A DNA stretch of 64,000 bases from Pseudomonas sp. TNT3 (GCF_010095445.2 NZ_WFGV02000006.1:118023-182022); one strand, 5' to 3'. Positions 18,421 to 27,204 are shown, counted from the first letter of the stretch. Program-made: numbers and translations. The notes: generated by a model not told the origin, from the sequence alone.

Positions 18421-18501
18421 GGTCGGTCTCCATGGGGGCGGCGAAAAAAGGGAGCGCTGTGATATAACACCGGGCTGTTTCTCCTACAACTGGACGAGCC
18501 T

Positions 18502-19041
18502 ATGAAAGCCAAGGCTGATGTACCTTTCGCACCGCTCAATATCGCAGTGCTGACGGTCAGCGATACCCGTACCCTGGAAACCGATACTTCCGGCCAGGTC
18601 TTCGTTGACCGTTTGATCGCCGCCGGCCATAACCTGGCTGAGCGGGTTTTGCTCAAAGATGATCTCTACAAAATACGCGCGCAAGTCGCCACCTGGATCG
18701 CCGATGACGTGGTCCAGGTCGTGCTGATCACCGGCGGCACCGGGTTCACCGGGCGCGACAGCACCCCCGAAGCAGTGAGCTGCCTGCTCGACAAACACGT
18801 CGATGGCTTTGGCGAGCTGTTCCGGCAGATTTCGGTCGCCGACATCGGCACTTCCACTGTCCAGTCCCGCGCCCTGGCGGGTCTGGCCAATGGCACGCTG
18901 GTCTGCTGCTTGCCGGGTTCGACCAATGCTGTGCGGACCGGTTGGGATGGCATTTTGGCTGAGCAGCTGGATTCACGGCACCGCCCGTGCAACTTCGTCG
19001 CGCACCTGAAACAGGCGGCTCCCTGTGAATCCCGCGGGTAA
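18502..19041 (+). CDS. moaB: Molybdopterin adenylyltransferase-type protein MoaB
   Basis: 179 residues. The MogA/MoaB fold is marked by NIAVLTVSDTRT near the start, LITGGTGFTGRDSTPEAV (about residues 75-92) and the end motif CLPGSTNAVRTGW. MoaB-type proteins adenylate molybdopterin before metal insertion by MoeA. The coding end overlaps the start of moeA by 17 bases, so the two are co-expressed. Confidence 0.92.
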   Translation: MKAKADVPFAPLNIAVLTVSDTRTLETDTSGQVFVDRLIAAGHNLAERVLLKDDLYKIRAQVATWIADDVVQVVLITGGTGFTGRDSTPEAVSCLLDKHVDGFGELFRQISVADIGTSTVQSRALAGLANGTLVCCLPGSTNAVRTGWDGILAEQLDSRHRPCNFVAHLKQAAPCESRG

Positions 19042-20251
19042 GCCGGGCAAAGCCGGTAGCCTGATGCCAGTCGAGGTGGCGCTGGCGCGTTTGCTGGAAA
19101 TGGCTGAAGCCAAGCCGATTGTCGAACGTGAGTGCTTGCCGTTGGCGCAGGTTCAGGGCCGTGTGCTGGCCGATGATCTGGTTTCGACGCTGGATTTACC
19201 GCCTTGGCCCAACAGTGCCATGGATGGTTACGCCTTGCGGGTGTCCGACTGGACCGGCGAGCCGCTGGTGGTGAGCCAGAAGGTTTTTGCAGGCAATGCA
19301 CCGCAACCTTTGCAGCCAGGCACCTGTGCCAGAGTCTTCACCGGTGCGCCTGTTCCGGCAGGGGCCGATTGCGTCGAGATGCAGGAGAACGCCGAGGTTC
19401 AGCCGGACGCGCGGATACGGTTTATCGAAGCCATGACGGTGGGTCAAAACATTCGGCCGCAAGGTCAGGAAACCACGGTGGGTGAACTTGTTTTACCTGC
19501 CGGCACGCGATTGGGTCCGATCGAGCAAGGCTTGGCGGCTTCACTGGGGTGCGCTGAGCTGGATGTGATTCGCAAAGTTCGCGTTGCAGTGCTGTCCACT
19601 GGCGATGAATTGATTGAGCCAGGTCAGGCGCTGGGTCCCGGTCAAATCTACAACAGCAATCGAGTGTTGCTCTGCAGCTGGTTGCAGCGTTTGGGATGTG
19701 AGGTGATCGACGCCGGTATTCTTCCCGATGACCTTGCGACGACTCGTCTTCGCCTGGGCGAATTGAATGATGTCGACCTGATTCTCTCCACCGGCGGTGT
19801 CTCGGTAGGGGAAGCTGATTTTCTCGGGATCGCGCTGCGAGAAGAGGGCGAGTTGACGTTGTGGAAACTCGCCATCAAGCCTGGGAAGCCGCTGACATTC
19901 GGACATTTTCGAGGCGTACCGGTGATTGGATTGCCGGGCAATCCGGCATCGACCCTGGTCACCTTTGCCTTGCTGGCCAGGCCGTATCTATTGCGCCGTC
20001 AGGGCGTGCAGGACGTCGAACCCTTGAAGTTTCAGGTGCCGGCGGGGTTTGCGTGGCCTCAGGCTGGCAATCGTCGCGAGTACTTGCGCGGGCGTCTGGT
20101 GAATGGCCGGGCAATCATCTACAAGAATCAGAGTTCCGGTGTGCTGCGCAGCGCAGCGTGGGCGGACGGTCTGGTTGAAGTCCTGGAAGGTCGCACGCTG
20201 GCCGAGGGTGAGTCTGTAGCCTTTATCCCGCTGAGCGAAGTACTGGGCTGA
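19025..20251 (+). CDS. moeA: Molybdopterin molybdenumtransferase MoeA
   Basis: 408 residues from the GTG at 19025 (AGGCGG ahead); the ATG at 19064 is a possible shorter start. Motifs: PPWPNSAMDGYALR, RVFTGAPVPAGADCVEMQE, STGDELIEPGQ, LSTGGVSVGEADF and GLPGNPASTLVTF, which together define MoeA. It inserts molybdate into adenylated molybdopterin. It is followed by an intrinsic terminator, ending the moaB-moeA operon. Confidence 0.93.
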   Translation: MNPAGKPGKAGSLMPVEVALARLLEMAEAKPIVERECLPLAQVQGRVLADDLVSTLDLPPWPNSAMDGYALRVSDWTGEPLVVSQKVFAGNAPQPLQPGTCARVFTGAPVPAGADCVEMQENAEVQPDARIRFIEAMTVGQNIRPQGQETTVGELVLPAGTRLGPIEQGLAASLGCAELDVIRKVRVAVLSTGDELIEPGQALGPGQIYNSNRVLLCSWLQRLGCEVIDAGILPDDLATTRLRLGELNDVDLILSTGGVSVGEADFLGIALREEGELTLWKLAIKPGKPLTFGHFRGVPVIGLPGNPASTLVTFALLARPYLLRRQGVQDVEPLKFQVPAGFAWPQAGNRREYLRGRLVNGRAIIYKNQSSGVLRSAAWADGLVEVLEGRTLAEGESVAFIPLSEVLG

Positions 20252-20270
20252 TAGCTGATGTACGCCCAAG

Positions 20271-20299
20271 GCAAACCCGGTCGATTGGCCGGGTTTTGC
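20271..20299. terminator. Intrinsic terminator after moeA
   Basis: CAAACCCGG (20272-20280) pairs with CCGGGTTTTG (from 20289) around an 8-base loop, with a short T-run inside the 3' arm. It is placed 20 bases after the moeA stop. Confidence 0.8.
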
Positions 20300-20315
20300 G
20301 TTTGAGGGCTGCCCG

Positions 20316-20510
20316 CTATCGAGCCAGCAGCGCTACGATCTGCTCGAAACGACTGTTGGCGATCCAGGCCAGCACGCCGAGAACCACAACGGCTCCGCCC
20401 GCTGTATAGGCGAGCCGGTGTTTGATGGTCTTGACGTTCTGACGGATGACGTCCATGTCTCGGCGCATGCCTTCGAGTTGGGCCTGCAGATCAACGGTGC
20501 GAGGTTCCAT
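20316..20510 (-). CDS. Small membrane protein with coiled-coil start
   Basis: 64 residues. The first half is a heptad-like helix (DLQAQLEGMRRDMDVIRQNVKTIKHRLA); one membrane segment follows at about residues 36-51 (AGGAVVVLGVLAWIA). The ATG at 20510 is preceded by AAGGAG with nine bases spacing, which supports it as a real gene. No known function. Confidence 0.65.
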   Translation of the reverse strand: MEPRTVDLQAQLEGMRRDMDVIRQNVKTIKHRLAYTAGGAVVVLGVLAWIANSRFEQIVALLAR

Positions 20511-20728
20511 GTTTTACTTCTCCTTTTACGGCGGGCAACAGAAGGCGCCAAGTTGTACCAACGATCCTCAGTGGTCAATTGAGCCGATTCCTCACGTTTT
20601 GTAAGAAAAAACCCCGTCCTGTAGGACGCGAGCCCGCCCTCCGTTAAATAATTCGAATCCTTGCGGCTTTTTTACGCGCTACCGAGGTCACAACTGCCAT
20701 ACGGAATTCATTTCTGGGAGAGAACGCG
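20511..20728. other. Intergenic region upstream of yegS
   Basis: 218 bases between divergent genes. It holds an A-run and GC-rich patch near 20605-20640 but no clear hairpin terminator or RNA. Promoters for both neighbours are expected here. Confidence 0.4.
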
Positions 20729-21646
20729 ATGAGCGAACGCAAGGCGCTGTTGATTCTGCATGGCAAGCAAGCGCTCAACGAAGAGGTTCGTGCGGCGGTT
20801 GAAAGCAAACGCCAGCAGGGCTGGGAGTTGGCCGTTCGGGTGACCTGGGAGGCCGGTGATGCGCAACGGCTGGTGGATGAAGGGCTGACGGCGGGTTATC
20901 AGCAGATCATCGCCGGAGGAGGGGATGGCACGTTGCGCGATATCGCCGAAGCCATGGCTGCACATTCGACGGAGGCCAGCCTGGTGCTGATGCCTTTGGG
21001 CACCGCCAATGATTTTGCTCGTGCCGCCGGCGTACCTCTGGAACCCGATCAAGCGCTGGACCTTCTGGATGCTCCGGCGAGAGCCATTGACCTGGGCGAG
21101 GTCGGCGGACAGGTGTTCCTGAACATGGCCACTGGCGGCTTCGGCAGCCAGGTCACCGCAAACACCTCTGAGGACCTGAAAAAAGTCCTCGGTGGCGCGG
21201 CTTATCTGTTCACCGGCTTGTCACGCTTCAGTGAACTGCATGCGGCCTACGGCGAGTTGCAGGGGCCGGATTTTCATTGGCAGGGCGAGTTACTGGCCTT
21301 GGGTATCGGCAACGGCCGACAGGCAGGCGGCGGGCATGTCCTGTGCCCTGATGCGCTGGTCGATGATGGCTTGCTGGATATCAGTATCTTGCCTGCACCT
21401 CAGGAACTGGTTGGCACCTTGAAAAACCTGCTGGCTGATGGCTTTGGTACCGACAACATGTTTGTGCGAGCCCGCCTGCCCTGGGTCGAGATCAAAGTCG
21501 CGGAAGGTCTTTACATCAATCTGGATGGCGAACCGCTGGAAGGCGATAGTCTGCGCTTCTCGGCGCGAGCGGGGGCGCTGCGGGTGCATCTACCCGAGCA
21601 CTCACCGCTGTTGAGTGCTCCAGGCATCGCTAATCATCCAGACTGA
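20729..21646 (+). CDS. yegS: YegS-like lipid kinase
   Basis: 305 residues. The diacylglycerol-kinase catalytic signature IIAGGGDGTLRDIAEAM is at about residues 60-76 and MPLGTANDFARAAG near 89. The C-terminal domain carries NGRQAGGGHVLCPDALVDDGLLDI and INLDGEPLEGDSLRF. E. coli YegS phosphorylates phosphatidylglycerol in vitro; the natural lipid is unknown. The stop lies inside the tail of the convergent regulator gene (17-base overlap). Confidence 0.9.
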   Translation: MSERKALLILHGKQALNEEVRAAVESKRQQGWELAVRVTWEAGDAQRLVDEGLTAGYQQIIAGGGDGTLRDIAEAMAAHSTEASLVLMPLGTANDFARAAGVPLEPDQALDLLDAPARAIDLGEVGGQVFLNMATGGFGSQVTANTSEDLKKVLGGAAYLFTGLSRFSELHAAYGELQGPDFHWQGELLALGIGNGRQAGGGHVLCPDALVDDGLLDISILPAPQELVGTLKNLLADGFGTDNMFVRARLPWVEIKVAEGLYINLDGEPLEGDSLRFSARAGALRVHLPEHSPLLSAPGIANHPD

Positions 21647-22289
21647 TGATCTGCTCGCGCACCGCAAACAGCACCAGTCCGGCTACGTCGTAGATTTGCA
21701 GGCGTTTCATGATCTGCGAGCGGTGGGTCTCGATGGTCTTGATGCTCAGGCCGAGGCCGTTGGCGATTTCACGGGTGGATTTCCCCCGGACAATCAACCG
21801 CAGTATTTCAAGCTGACGTGCCGTCAGGTTGTGCGTGACGACAGGTTCCGCCTGGCTTGTCCGGGAGCTGATCAATGCCTGGTTGATGACCGTGTGCGCG
21901 ATCGCCGGGCTCAGGTAGCGTTCGTTGTTGCGCAGGGCCTCCAGCGCATGCTCGAGCTCGGTGGCGGTGGTGTCTTTGAGCAGGTAGCCATGGGCACCGG
22001 ATTCCAGCGCCTGCATGATGAGTGCCGGGTCGGTGTGCATGGAGAGGATCAATACTTTGCTCTGGGGGCGCACGCGCTTGAGGCGTTGCAAGGCCTCCAG
22101 ACCGTCGGTTTCCTTCATGGAGATATCCAGCAGGACAATGTCTGGCGTCAGTTGCTCGACCATCTCGAGCAATTGCGATCCGTCATTGGCTTCACCGACC
22201 ACTGCATAACCGGGAATATCCAGCACCAGCGCGCGCACGCCAGCCCTGATGAGCGAGTGGTCATCCACCAGAAGTAAGTTACAAGTCAA
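21630..22289 (-). CDS. NarL/FixJ-type response regulator
   Basis: 219 residues. The receiver starts CNLLLVDDHSLIRAGVRAL, with phospho-acceptor Asp in IVLLDISMKETDG and Lys in GYLLKDTTA. The LuxR DNA-binding domain reads LTARQLEILRLIVRGKSTREIANGLGLSIKTIETHRSQIMKRL. The start ATG overlaps the stop of the kinase gene (22286-22289), so the pair is one unit transcribed kinase first. Target genes are unknown. Confidence 0.9.
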   Translation of the reverse strand: MTCNLLLVDDHSLIRAGVRALVLDIPGYAVVGEANDGSQLLEMVEQLTPDIVLLDISMKETDGLEALQRLKRVRPQSKVLILSMHTDPALIMQALESGAHGYLLKDTTATELEHALEALRNNERYLSPAIAHTVINQALISSRTSQAEPVVTHNLTARQLEILRLIVRGKSTREIANGLGLSIKTIETHRSQIMKRLQIYDVAGLVLFAVREQIISLDD

Positions 22290-23179
22290 CGCATAACCTT
22301 ATGGGTACTGGCCCGTTCAAGTGCTCGAGGGGCCCAAGGGAAAAGTGCTTCGATCCGGGTGCCGTTGCCCGGCTTGCTGATCACTGCCAATGTGCCGCCC
22401 AACTGTTCGATCCGCTCCGACATTCCGGCCATTCCGCGTTGACCTTCACGCCCCGGATCCGTCGAGGGTGCAAACCCCGCTCCGTCATCGCTGATCAGCA
22501 GCGTCAAACCCTGCGGTAAGCGTTGCAGGCTGACCAGCAGATTTTTCGCTTGGGCATGGCGCAGGATGTTTGTCACCGCTTCCTGAGTAATTCGAAAGAC
22601 GGCGACGGCGGTTTCCTCAGGTATGCCGATGAGCCTTTGATGGCACTCCAGGCTCCAGTTAACTGAGGTGTTGGCCAGCGTCTTGAGCAGATGGGCACGC
22701 AGACTGGCTTCCAGCCCAAGGCTCGCCAGTTGCCTGGGATTCAGGATGGCCGAAACGTCGCGAACCTTCACCAGGGTTTCTTCCAGCGTGTCGCAGAGTA
22801 CCGAGCAATGCGCAGCGAGTTCTTCGGGTATTCGGCGTTTGAGCCAGTCGCTTTGAAGCTTTGCCGCCGTCAGCAACTGGCCGATATCGTCGTGCAGTTC
22901 GCGACTGAGCCGATGACGTTCGTTTTCCTGAACCTCCAGCAACCGGTCGGCCAGTTCCTGCGGTTGAAACTTGATGAGCGAACTTGAAAGGTGATGCTGT
23001 ACCGCTAATCCGATCAATGCCGCAGCATTCAGTATCAGCAGGCCCAGCGGAAAAGGCATGGATGAGCAGTAAATCACCAGGCTACCAAGCGTCGAACAGG
23101 CACACAGCAGCAGCGTAAGCCGGCGTACGGTCACGGGGACGGGTGGCCACTGGGTGATTGACTTGAGGTTGGCGTACAT
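22286..23179 (-). CDS. NarL-system-type sensor histidine kinase (HisKA_3)
   Basis: 297 residues. Two hydrophobic segments at about residues 20-60 form a membrane anchor with almost no periplasmic loop. The dimerisation helix carries the phospho-histidine in ENERHRLSRELHDDIGQLLTAAK (HisKA_3). The ATPase domain follows, with ITQEAVTNILRHAQA, DDGAGF and GQRGMAGMSERI. Such short NarX/UhpB-like kinases sense membrane or cytosolic cues. The ribosome site before the ATG at 23179 is weak. An 18-base perfect palindrome sits about 80 bases upstream. Confidence 0.88.
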   Translation of the reverse strand: MYANLKSITQWPPVPVTVRRLTLLLCACSTLGSLVIYCSSMPFPLGLLILNAAALIGLAVQHHLSSSLIKFQPQELADRLLEVQENERHRLSRELHDDIGQLLTAAKLQSDWLKRRIPEELAAHCSVLCDTLEETLVKVRDVSAILNPRQLASLGLEASLRAHLLKTLANTSVNWSLECHQRLIGIPEETAVAVFRITQEAVTNILRHAQAKNLLVSLQRLPQGLTLLISDDGAGFAPSTDPGREGQRGMAGMSERIEQLGGTLAVISKPGNGTRIEALFPWAPRALERASTHKVMR

Positions 23180-23513
23180 AGAGATGGAGCCAATGGATGT
23201 TCGCTGCGGGAAGATCGTCTGGTGCTATGACGGATCTCGGTATGGAAACAGGGTGCCATTAATTGACGTCAATTAACGGTCGGCATAATACCACTGAAGA
23301 TACAGTCGGTCGCGCTGGGTAGTTGGCTTTAAACATTGGGTAAACATGTTTATTCGAGGAGCTCTTTCTGTAGAAGAACTCTCTGGCAGGAACACATTGA
23401 TTCAAGATGTCGTGAACAGGTATGAAATTTCAATGACGACATCGCGCACTTCAAAATCAACGCTAAGCGTGACGTTTAAAACTACCTGACACCGCATAAA
23501 AACAGGCGATCGA
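23180..23513. promoter_or_regulatory. Intergenic region with a perfect palindrome at 23259-23276
   Basis: 334 bases between two leftward genes. It contains TTAATTGACGTCAATTAA at 23259-23276, a perfect 18-base palindrome 80 bases ahead of the kinase start; it is the obvious candidate operator for the two-component pair. No gene or RNA was recognised in the rest. Confidence 0.5.
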
Positions 23514-23984
23514 TCAAGCCTGCGCTTTCAAAGGGGGGACGAGGGTAAACGGGAAAGAGGTGGGCATCGGCTGAAACTGACTGTGCCCGACTTGAAACGC
23601 AAACGTTTCTATCAGCGATATCTGTTCGCTGTCATCCAGGCTGAGCTGGCCCGTCTTCTGGTCGATAAGCTCGAGCTGCCAGGCAATCAGCGTCAGGCAG
23701 TCTTTCAGCGCAGCCAAGGCCTCGTCATGCAATTGCATGTGGTTTTGCGCGTGGTTGAGCAGTTCGTGAATATGCAGAGAAAACTCTGAAATGGCTGCCA
23801 GAGCGATTGCATCTGCCTTGCTGGCCAGCTTGAGCAGGGTGCTGAGCATGCAATCGATGGCGTCCCTGTCATTGCTGATCAGTTGCAGATGACTGAGGCA
23901 CTCCTCGGTTTTGGCCAAGAGCAATTGAGCCTCGACGAGGAATTCCGGAAACCGTTGCGCCCACTCTTTATGGTCGATTTGCAT
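23514..23984 (-). CDS. Helical Hpt-like protein without the phospho-histidine motif
   Basis: 156 residues, no signal peptide, almost wholly alpha-helical for the first 120 residues, then a loose tail. The pattern (LSTLLKLASKADAIALAAISEFSLHIHELLNHAQ) resembles the four-helix Hpt fold, but the usual His-x-Lys-Gly is absent. It lies between a two-component pair and cheV. The start ATG at 23984 has no strong ribosome site. The Hpt suggestion is tentative; it may simply be an uncharacterised helical protein. Confidence 0.5.
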   Translation of the reverse strand: MQIDHKEWAQRFPEFLVEAQLLLAKTEECLSHLQLISNDRDAIDCMLSTLLKLASKADAIALAAISEFSLHIHELLNHAQNHMQLHDEALAALKDCLTLIAWQLELIDQKTGQLSLDDSEQISLIETFAFQVGHSQFQPMPTSFPFTLVPPLKAQA

Positions 23985-24344
23985 GCTGGCTCCACAACGT
24001 CATGTCAAAAGAGGAAATGCCGTGCGTATCGACATGCGCGTAAGTGTCCCAGCCCGTCCAGGCGTATGCCGGATAACTCGAACGGCTGGATGGCCACTGA
24101 CCTGCGATCGCACACAAAAGCCTGACTCCGTTCATGCAATGAGAATGGCGTCACATTAATAGCTATCGGATAGGGCGAATATCAGGTTAGGCCTGATTGT
24201 GGGTAAGGGAATCCCTTACACAGGGGAACCTGGCGAGCGAAAAGTTGTCGCGCCGCGAGGGAGTAGAGCAGATGAAGTCACGTCATCAGTAGAGCATGAT
24301 GTTAATGTGACATCAATGCTGGAGAGTGGCATTTTGCAATAGGG
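23985..24344. other. Intergenic region upstream of cheV with a 17-base palindrome
   Basis: This stretch carries GTAAGGGAATCCCTTAC at 24203-24219, two 8-base perfect arms around one base. Next to it is a smaller dyad at 24181-24197 (ATCAGG with CCTGAT). No gene is supported here. Confidence 0.45.
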
Positions 24345-24371
24345 TCAAGGTCTGCTTTAAACAGCCGATAA
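24345..24371 (+). promoter_or_regulatory. FliA (sigma-28) type promoter of cheV
   Basis: TCAAGGTC at 24345-24352, 11 bases, then GCCGATAA at 24364-24371. The spacing and the complete minus-10 element match the flagellar sigma-28 consensus. It lies 42 bases ahead of the cheV start. Confidence 0.8.
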
Positions 24372-24412
24372 CCCTCTTTAGTGAATTCACAGAACAAGCT
24401 CAGGAGTCATTG

Positions 24413-25348
24413 ATGGCCGGCATTCTCGACACGGTAGACCAACGCACGCAACTAGTGGGTGAGAACCGCCTGGAAATCCTCATGTTCCGACTGGCCGGGC
24501 GCCAGTTGTTTGCGATCAACGTGTTCAAGGTTCAGGAAGTCTTGCAGTTACCGAAACTGACCCTGATGCCCCAGCGCCATCCTTTTGTCTGTGGCGTGGT
24601 CAACCTGCGTGGGCAAACCTTGCCGGTGATCGACCTGTCCCAGGCCATTGGCATGCGTCCGTTGGTGCCAAGCCCTACCAGCACCATCATTGTCACTGAG
24701 TACAATCGCTCGGTGCAGGCGTTTCTTGTCGGCGGTGTGGACCGCATCGTCAACATGAACTGGGAAGCCATCCTGCCGCCGCCGACCAGTGCCGGCCGCC
24801 AGCACTATCTGACGGCTATCAGCAAGGTCGACGATCAGTTGGTGGAAATCATCGACGTTGAAAAGGTCCTGGCGGAAATCGTCCCGTACAACGCCAAAGT
24901 GTCTCGTGAAAAACTCGAAGACCCGGTGCTCGAACGCGCCCGTGGCCGTGAAGTATTGCTGGTGGATGACTCCAACGTGGCCCTGTCGCAATTGCGCGAC
25001 ACGCTAGGTCAGTTGGGCGTGAAAATGCACATCGCCAGCGACGGTTTGAAAGCGCTGAACATGCTTAAGACCTGGGCTGACACCGGCGTGAACATGACGG
25101 ACAAGCTGCTGATGATTTTTACCGATGCGGAAATGCCGGAAATGGACGGGTATCGCCTGACCACCGAGATCCGCAACGACCCGCGCCTGCGAGGCCTGTA
25201 CGTGGTGATGCACACCTCGTTGTCCGGCAGCTTCAACGACTCGATGGTCAAGAAGGTCGGTTGCGACAACTTCCTTTCCAAGTTCCAGCCGGACAAGCTC
25301 GTAGACGTGGTGCGCCAGCGGTTGACGCGCGATGAAGTTCCGGCCTGA
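24413..25348 (+). CDS. cheV: Chemotaxis coupling protein CheV (CheW-receiver fusion)
   Basis: 311 residues from the ATG at 24413 with AGGAG six bases ahead; the longer frame from 24326 is rejected because it would start at or above the promoter. Residues about 15-165 form a CheW domain (FAINVFKVQEVLQLP, VCGVVNLRGQTLPVIDL). Residues about 185-305 form a receiver with DD in LLVDDSNV, phospho-acceptor Asp in IFTDAEMPEMDGY and Lys in FLSKFQPDKL. CheV couples chemoreceptors to CheA and adjusts signalling by its own phosphorylation. A FliA-type promoter links it to motility genes. Confidence 0.93.
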   Translation: MAGILDTVDQRTQLVGENRLEILMFRLAGRQLFAINVFKVQEVLQLPKLTLMPQRHPFVCGVVNLRGQTLPVIDLSQAIGMRPLVPSPTSTIIVTEYNRSVQAFLVGGVDRIVNMNWEAILPPPTSAGRQHYLTAISKVDDQLVEIIDVEKVLAEIVPYNAKVSREKLEDPVLERARGREVLLVDDSNVALSQLRDTLGQLGVKMHIASDGLKALNMLKTWADTGVNMTDKLLMIFTDAEMPEMDGYRLTTEIRNDPRLRGLYVVMHTSLSGSFNDSMVKKVGCDNFLSKFQPDKLVDVVRQRLTRDEVPA

Positions 25349-25428
25349 CCCGATCAACCCTCAAGCAAGCCTTTGATTCGGCGATGAAGCTCGTATAGGG
25401 TGGCGCTTTGCCTACTAGGAAGCTGGCT

Positions 25429-26235
25429 ATGCTGCATCTGAGCGCGCTCTATCGTTATCCGTTGAAGTCCGGCAAGGGCGAGACCCTGCAACAGGTCAAT
25501 CTCGACAAACTGGGTGTGGACGGCGACCGACGCTGGATGCTCGTGGACGAAGCCAGCGGACGCTTTCTGTCCCAACGCGCGGTGGCCAAAATGAGCCAGT
25601 TGTCCGCGTTGTGGAATACCGAAGGTGGCTTGACCCTGAGTGCTCCGGGTTACAACCCCATCGATATCGCGCTGCCTGACGACCGTGCGCCATTGCGTGG
25701 CGTGACCCTCTGGCGCGACACGCTGCGCGTACCGGATGCGGGGGATGAGGCGGGCGCGTGGGTCAGTGAGTTCGTGGGTAAACCCACTCGCCTGGTGCAG
25801 GTCCCGCTGGAGCGTGCCAGGACCACGTCGGCCGGTTACGGCAAAGACGACGATCAAGTGGCCTTCGCCGATGGCTTCCCGCTGTTGCTGATCGGACAGG
25901 CATCCCTGGACGACTTGTCGCATCGAGTGGGCCGTCCGCTGGAAATGCTGCGCTTCCGGCCAAACCTGGTGATCGAGGGCGCCGAAGCCTATGCCGAAGA
26001 CGGTTGGAAGCGCATCCGCATCGGCGACGTTGAATTTCGTGTCGTCAAACCCTGTGCACGTTGCATTTTGACCACCATCGATCCGCAGACCGGTGAGCGC
26101 AGCGAAGACCGCGAACCGTTGGCCATGTTGCAGAAGTACCGTGCTGAAGCCGACGGTGCGATGTTCGGCCAGAACCTGGTCAACGACAGCAATGGCCGGC
26201 TTGAAGTCGGGATGTCGGTGACCATCCTCGAGTAA
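25429..26235 (+). CDS. MOSC-domain protein (YcbX-like)
   Basis: 268 residues from the ATG at 25429 (AGGA eight bases ahead). The N-terminal MOSC_N beta-barrel starts LSALYRYPLKSGKGE and contains GDRRWMLVDEASGRFLSQR. The MOSC domain carries the FRPNLVIEG motif and the conserved cysteine in VKPCARCILTTID. Relatives bind molybdenum cofactor and reduce N-hydroxylated substrates (YcbX, mARC), which suggests use of the cofactor made by the moaB/moeA/mobA genes 5-7 kb upstream. That link is inference. The C-terminal ferredoxin domain found in YcbX is absent. Confidence 0.88.
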   Translation: MLHLSALYRYPLKSGKGETLQQVNLDKLGVDGDRRWMLVDEASGRFLSQRAVAKMSQLSALWNTEGGLTLSAPGYNPIDIALPDDRAPLRGVTLWRDTLRVPDAGDEAGAWVSEFVGKPTRLVQVPLERARTTSAGYGKDDDQVAFADGFPLLLIGQASLDDLSHRVGRPLEMLRFRPNLVIEGAEAYAEDGWKRIRIGDVEFRVVKPCARCILTTIDPQTGERSEDREPLAMLQKYRAEADGAMFGQNLVNDSNGRLEVGMSVTILE

Positions 26236-26250
26236 TCCTACCCGGAATGA

Positions 26251-26285
26251 AAAATGCCCGCATCGAAGGATGCGGGCATTTTTTT
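26251..26285. terminator. Bidirectional intrinsic terminator
   Basis: AAATGCCCGCATC pairs with GATGCGGGCATTT around a 4-base loop, flanked by A and T runs. It ends both the MOSC gene and the convergent ppnP. Confidence 0.92.
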
Positions 26286-26307
26286 ATCGCTGTGAAAACC
26301 CGTGGTT

Positions 26308-26592
26308 TTAGCCGCGGTATTCGCACAGGTAAGCCGTGTCGACAGCCACTTTCAGCTGAAACTTGCTGTTGGCGGGTACGTTGAACTGGCTGCCGGCGGC
26401 GAAGGTTTCCCAGTCGGTGCTGTCAGGCAGTTTGACGGTCAGGGCGCCGGTCACCACGTGCATGATTTCCCGCTGGCTGGTGCCGAATTCGTATTCGCCC
26501 GGAGCCATGACGCCGATGGTCGCTGGACCTTCTGCAGTGCCAAAGGCGATCGACTTGACGGTGCCGTCGAAGTACTCGTTGACTTTAAACAT
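26308..26592 (-). CDS. ppnP: Pyrimidine/purine nucleoside phosphorylase
   Basis: 94 residues, a single cupin-like barrel (DUF1255). The sequence [42 protein letters not shown] and [15 protein letters not shown] matches E. coli PpnP/YaiE along its whole length. It cleaves nucleosides with phosphate to free base and ribose-1-phosphate. It is a single gene with a terminator behind it. Confidence 0.93.
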   Translation of the reverse strand: MFKVNEYFDGTVKSIAFGTAEGPATIGVMAPGEYEFGTSQREIMHVVTGALTVKLPDSTDWETFAAGSQFNVPANSKFQLKVAVDTAYLCEYRG

Positions 26593-26661
26593 GGGCGATT
26601 CCTCGAAAAGGGCTTAAAAGGGCCGGCCAGTATGCACAAGGCCCTCGGCGCCGTCACCTCT

Positions 26662-27204
26662 CTAGGCGGGGAGAATCAGCGGCAGCAAGCGCGCCGTATT
26701 GCGCGCATCTTCCAGCGCCCGGTGTTGTTGCCCGGTGAACTGCATGCCGGCCAGTTGCAGGGCGCCATTGAGGCCCAACGGCCTTTCCAGTCGACGCACC
26801 TTGGCAAAGCGTTGCTTGAGGTTCATGTGCGGTACGCGGCTCAGCAGGCTGTCGAGTTGCAAGCGTTGCCATTCCTGCAGCAGCTGTTTGCGATCGTAAT
26901 CCCCCCAACTGGCCCAGCCTTCCAGGCGTTCATGATGCTGGCCCAGCCAGCGTTCGAACGCCGCCCAGACTTCGCTTAGCGGTTGCGCAACATCGATATT
27001 GGCTTGAGTGATGTGCGTCAGCTCACGACAAAACGGCGTCAGCAAGGGTCGACGCAAAGGCCGCACGAAGCGCTGGAAGTGATCCAGCTCTCGGCCTTTA
27101 CGGTCCACCAGCGTGGCGCCTATTTCGATGATTTCCATTTCTGTTACTGGCCAACCACCCTCGTCGGTGGTGGCTTCAAGATCAATGACCAGCCAATGGG
27201 GCAT
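26662..27204 (-). CDS. DEDDh 3'-5' exonuclease domain protein
   Basis: 180 residues from MPHWLVIDLEATTDEGG (ATG at 27204 with AGGA ahead); the TTG at 27252 adds an unlikely leader. DEDDh marks are the DLEAT motif (exonuclease I), the ITQANID region with WASWGDYDRKQL (exonuclease II) and HRALEDARNTARL (exonuclease III). Relatives (KapD/ERI-1-like) trim RNA or DNA 3' ends. The substrate is unknown. It lies just downstream of atuF in the same direction, but 71 bases apart. Confidence 0.85.
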   Translation of the reverse strand: MPHWLVIDLEATTDEGGWPVTEMEIIEIGATLVDRKGRELDHFQRFVRPLRRPLLTPFCRELTHITQANIDVAQPLSEVWAAFERWLGQHHERLEGWASWGDYDRKQLLQEWQRLQLDSLLSRVPHMNLKQRFAKVRRLERPLGLNGALQLAGMQFTGQQHRALEDARNTARLLPLILPA

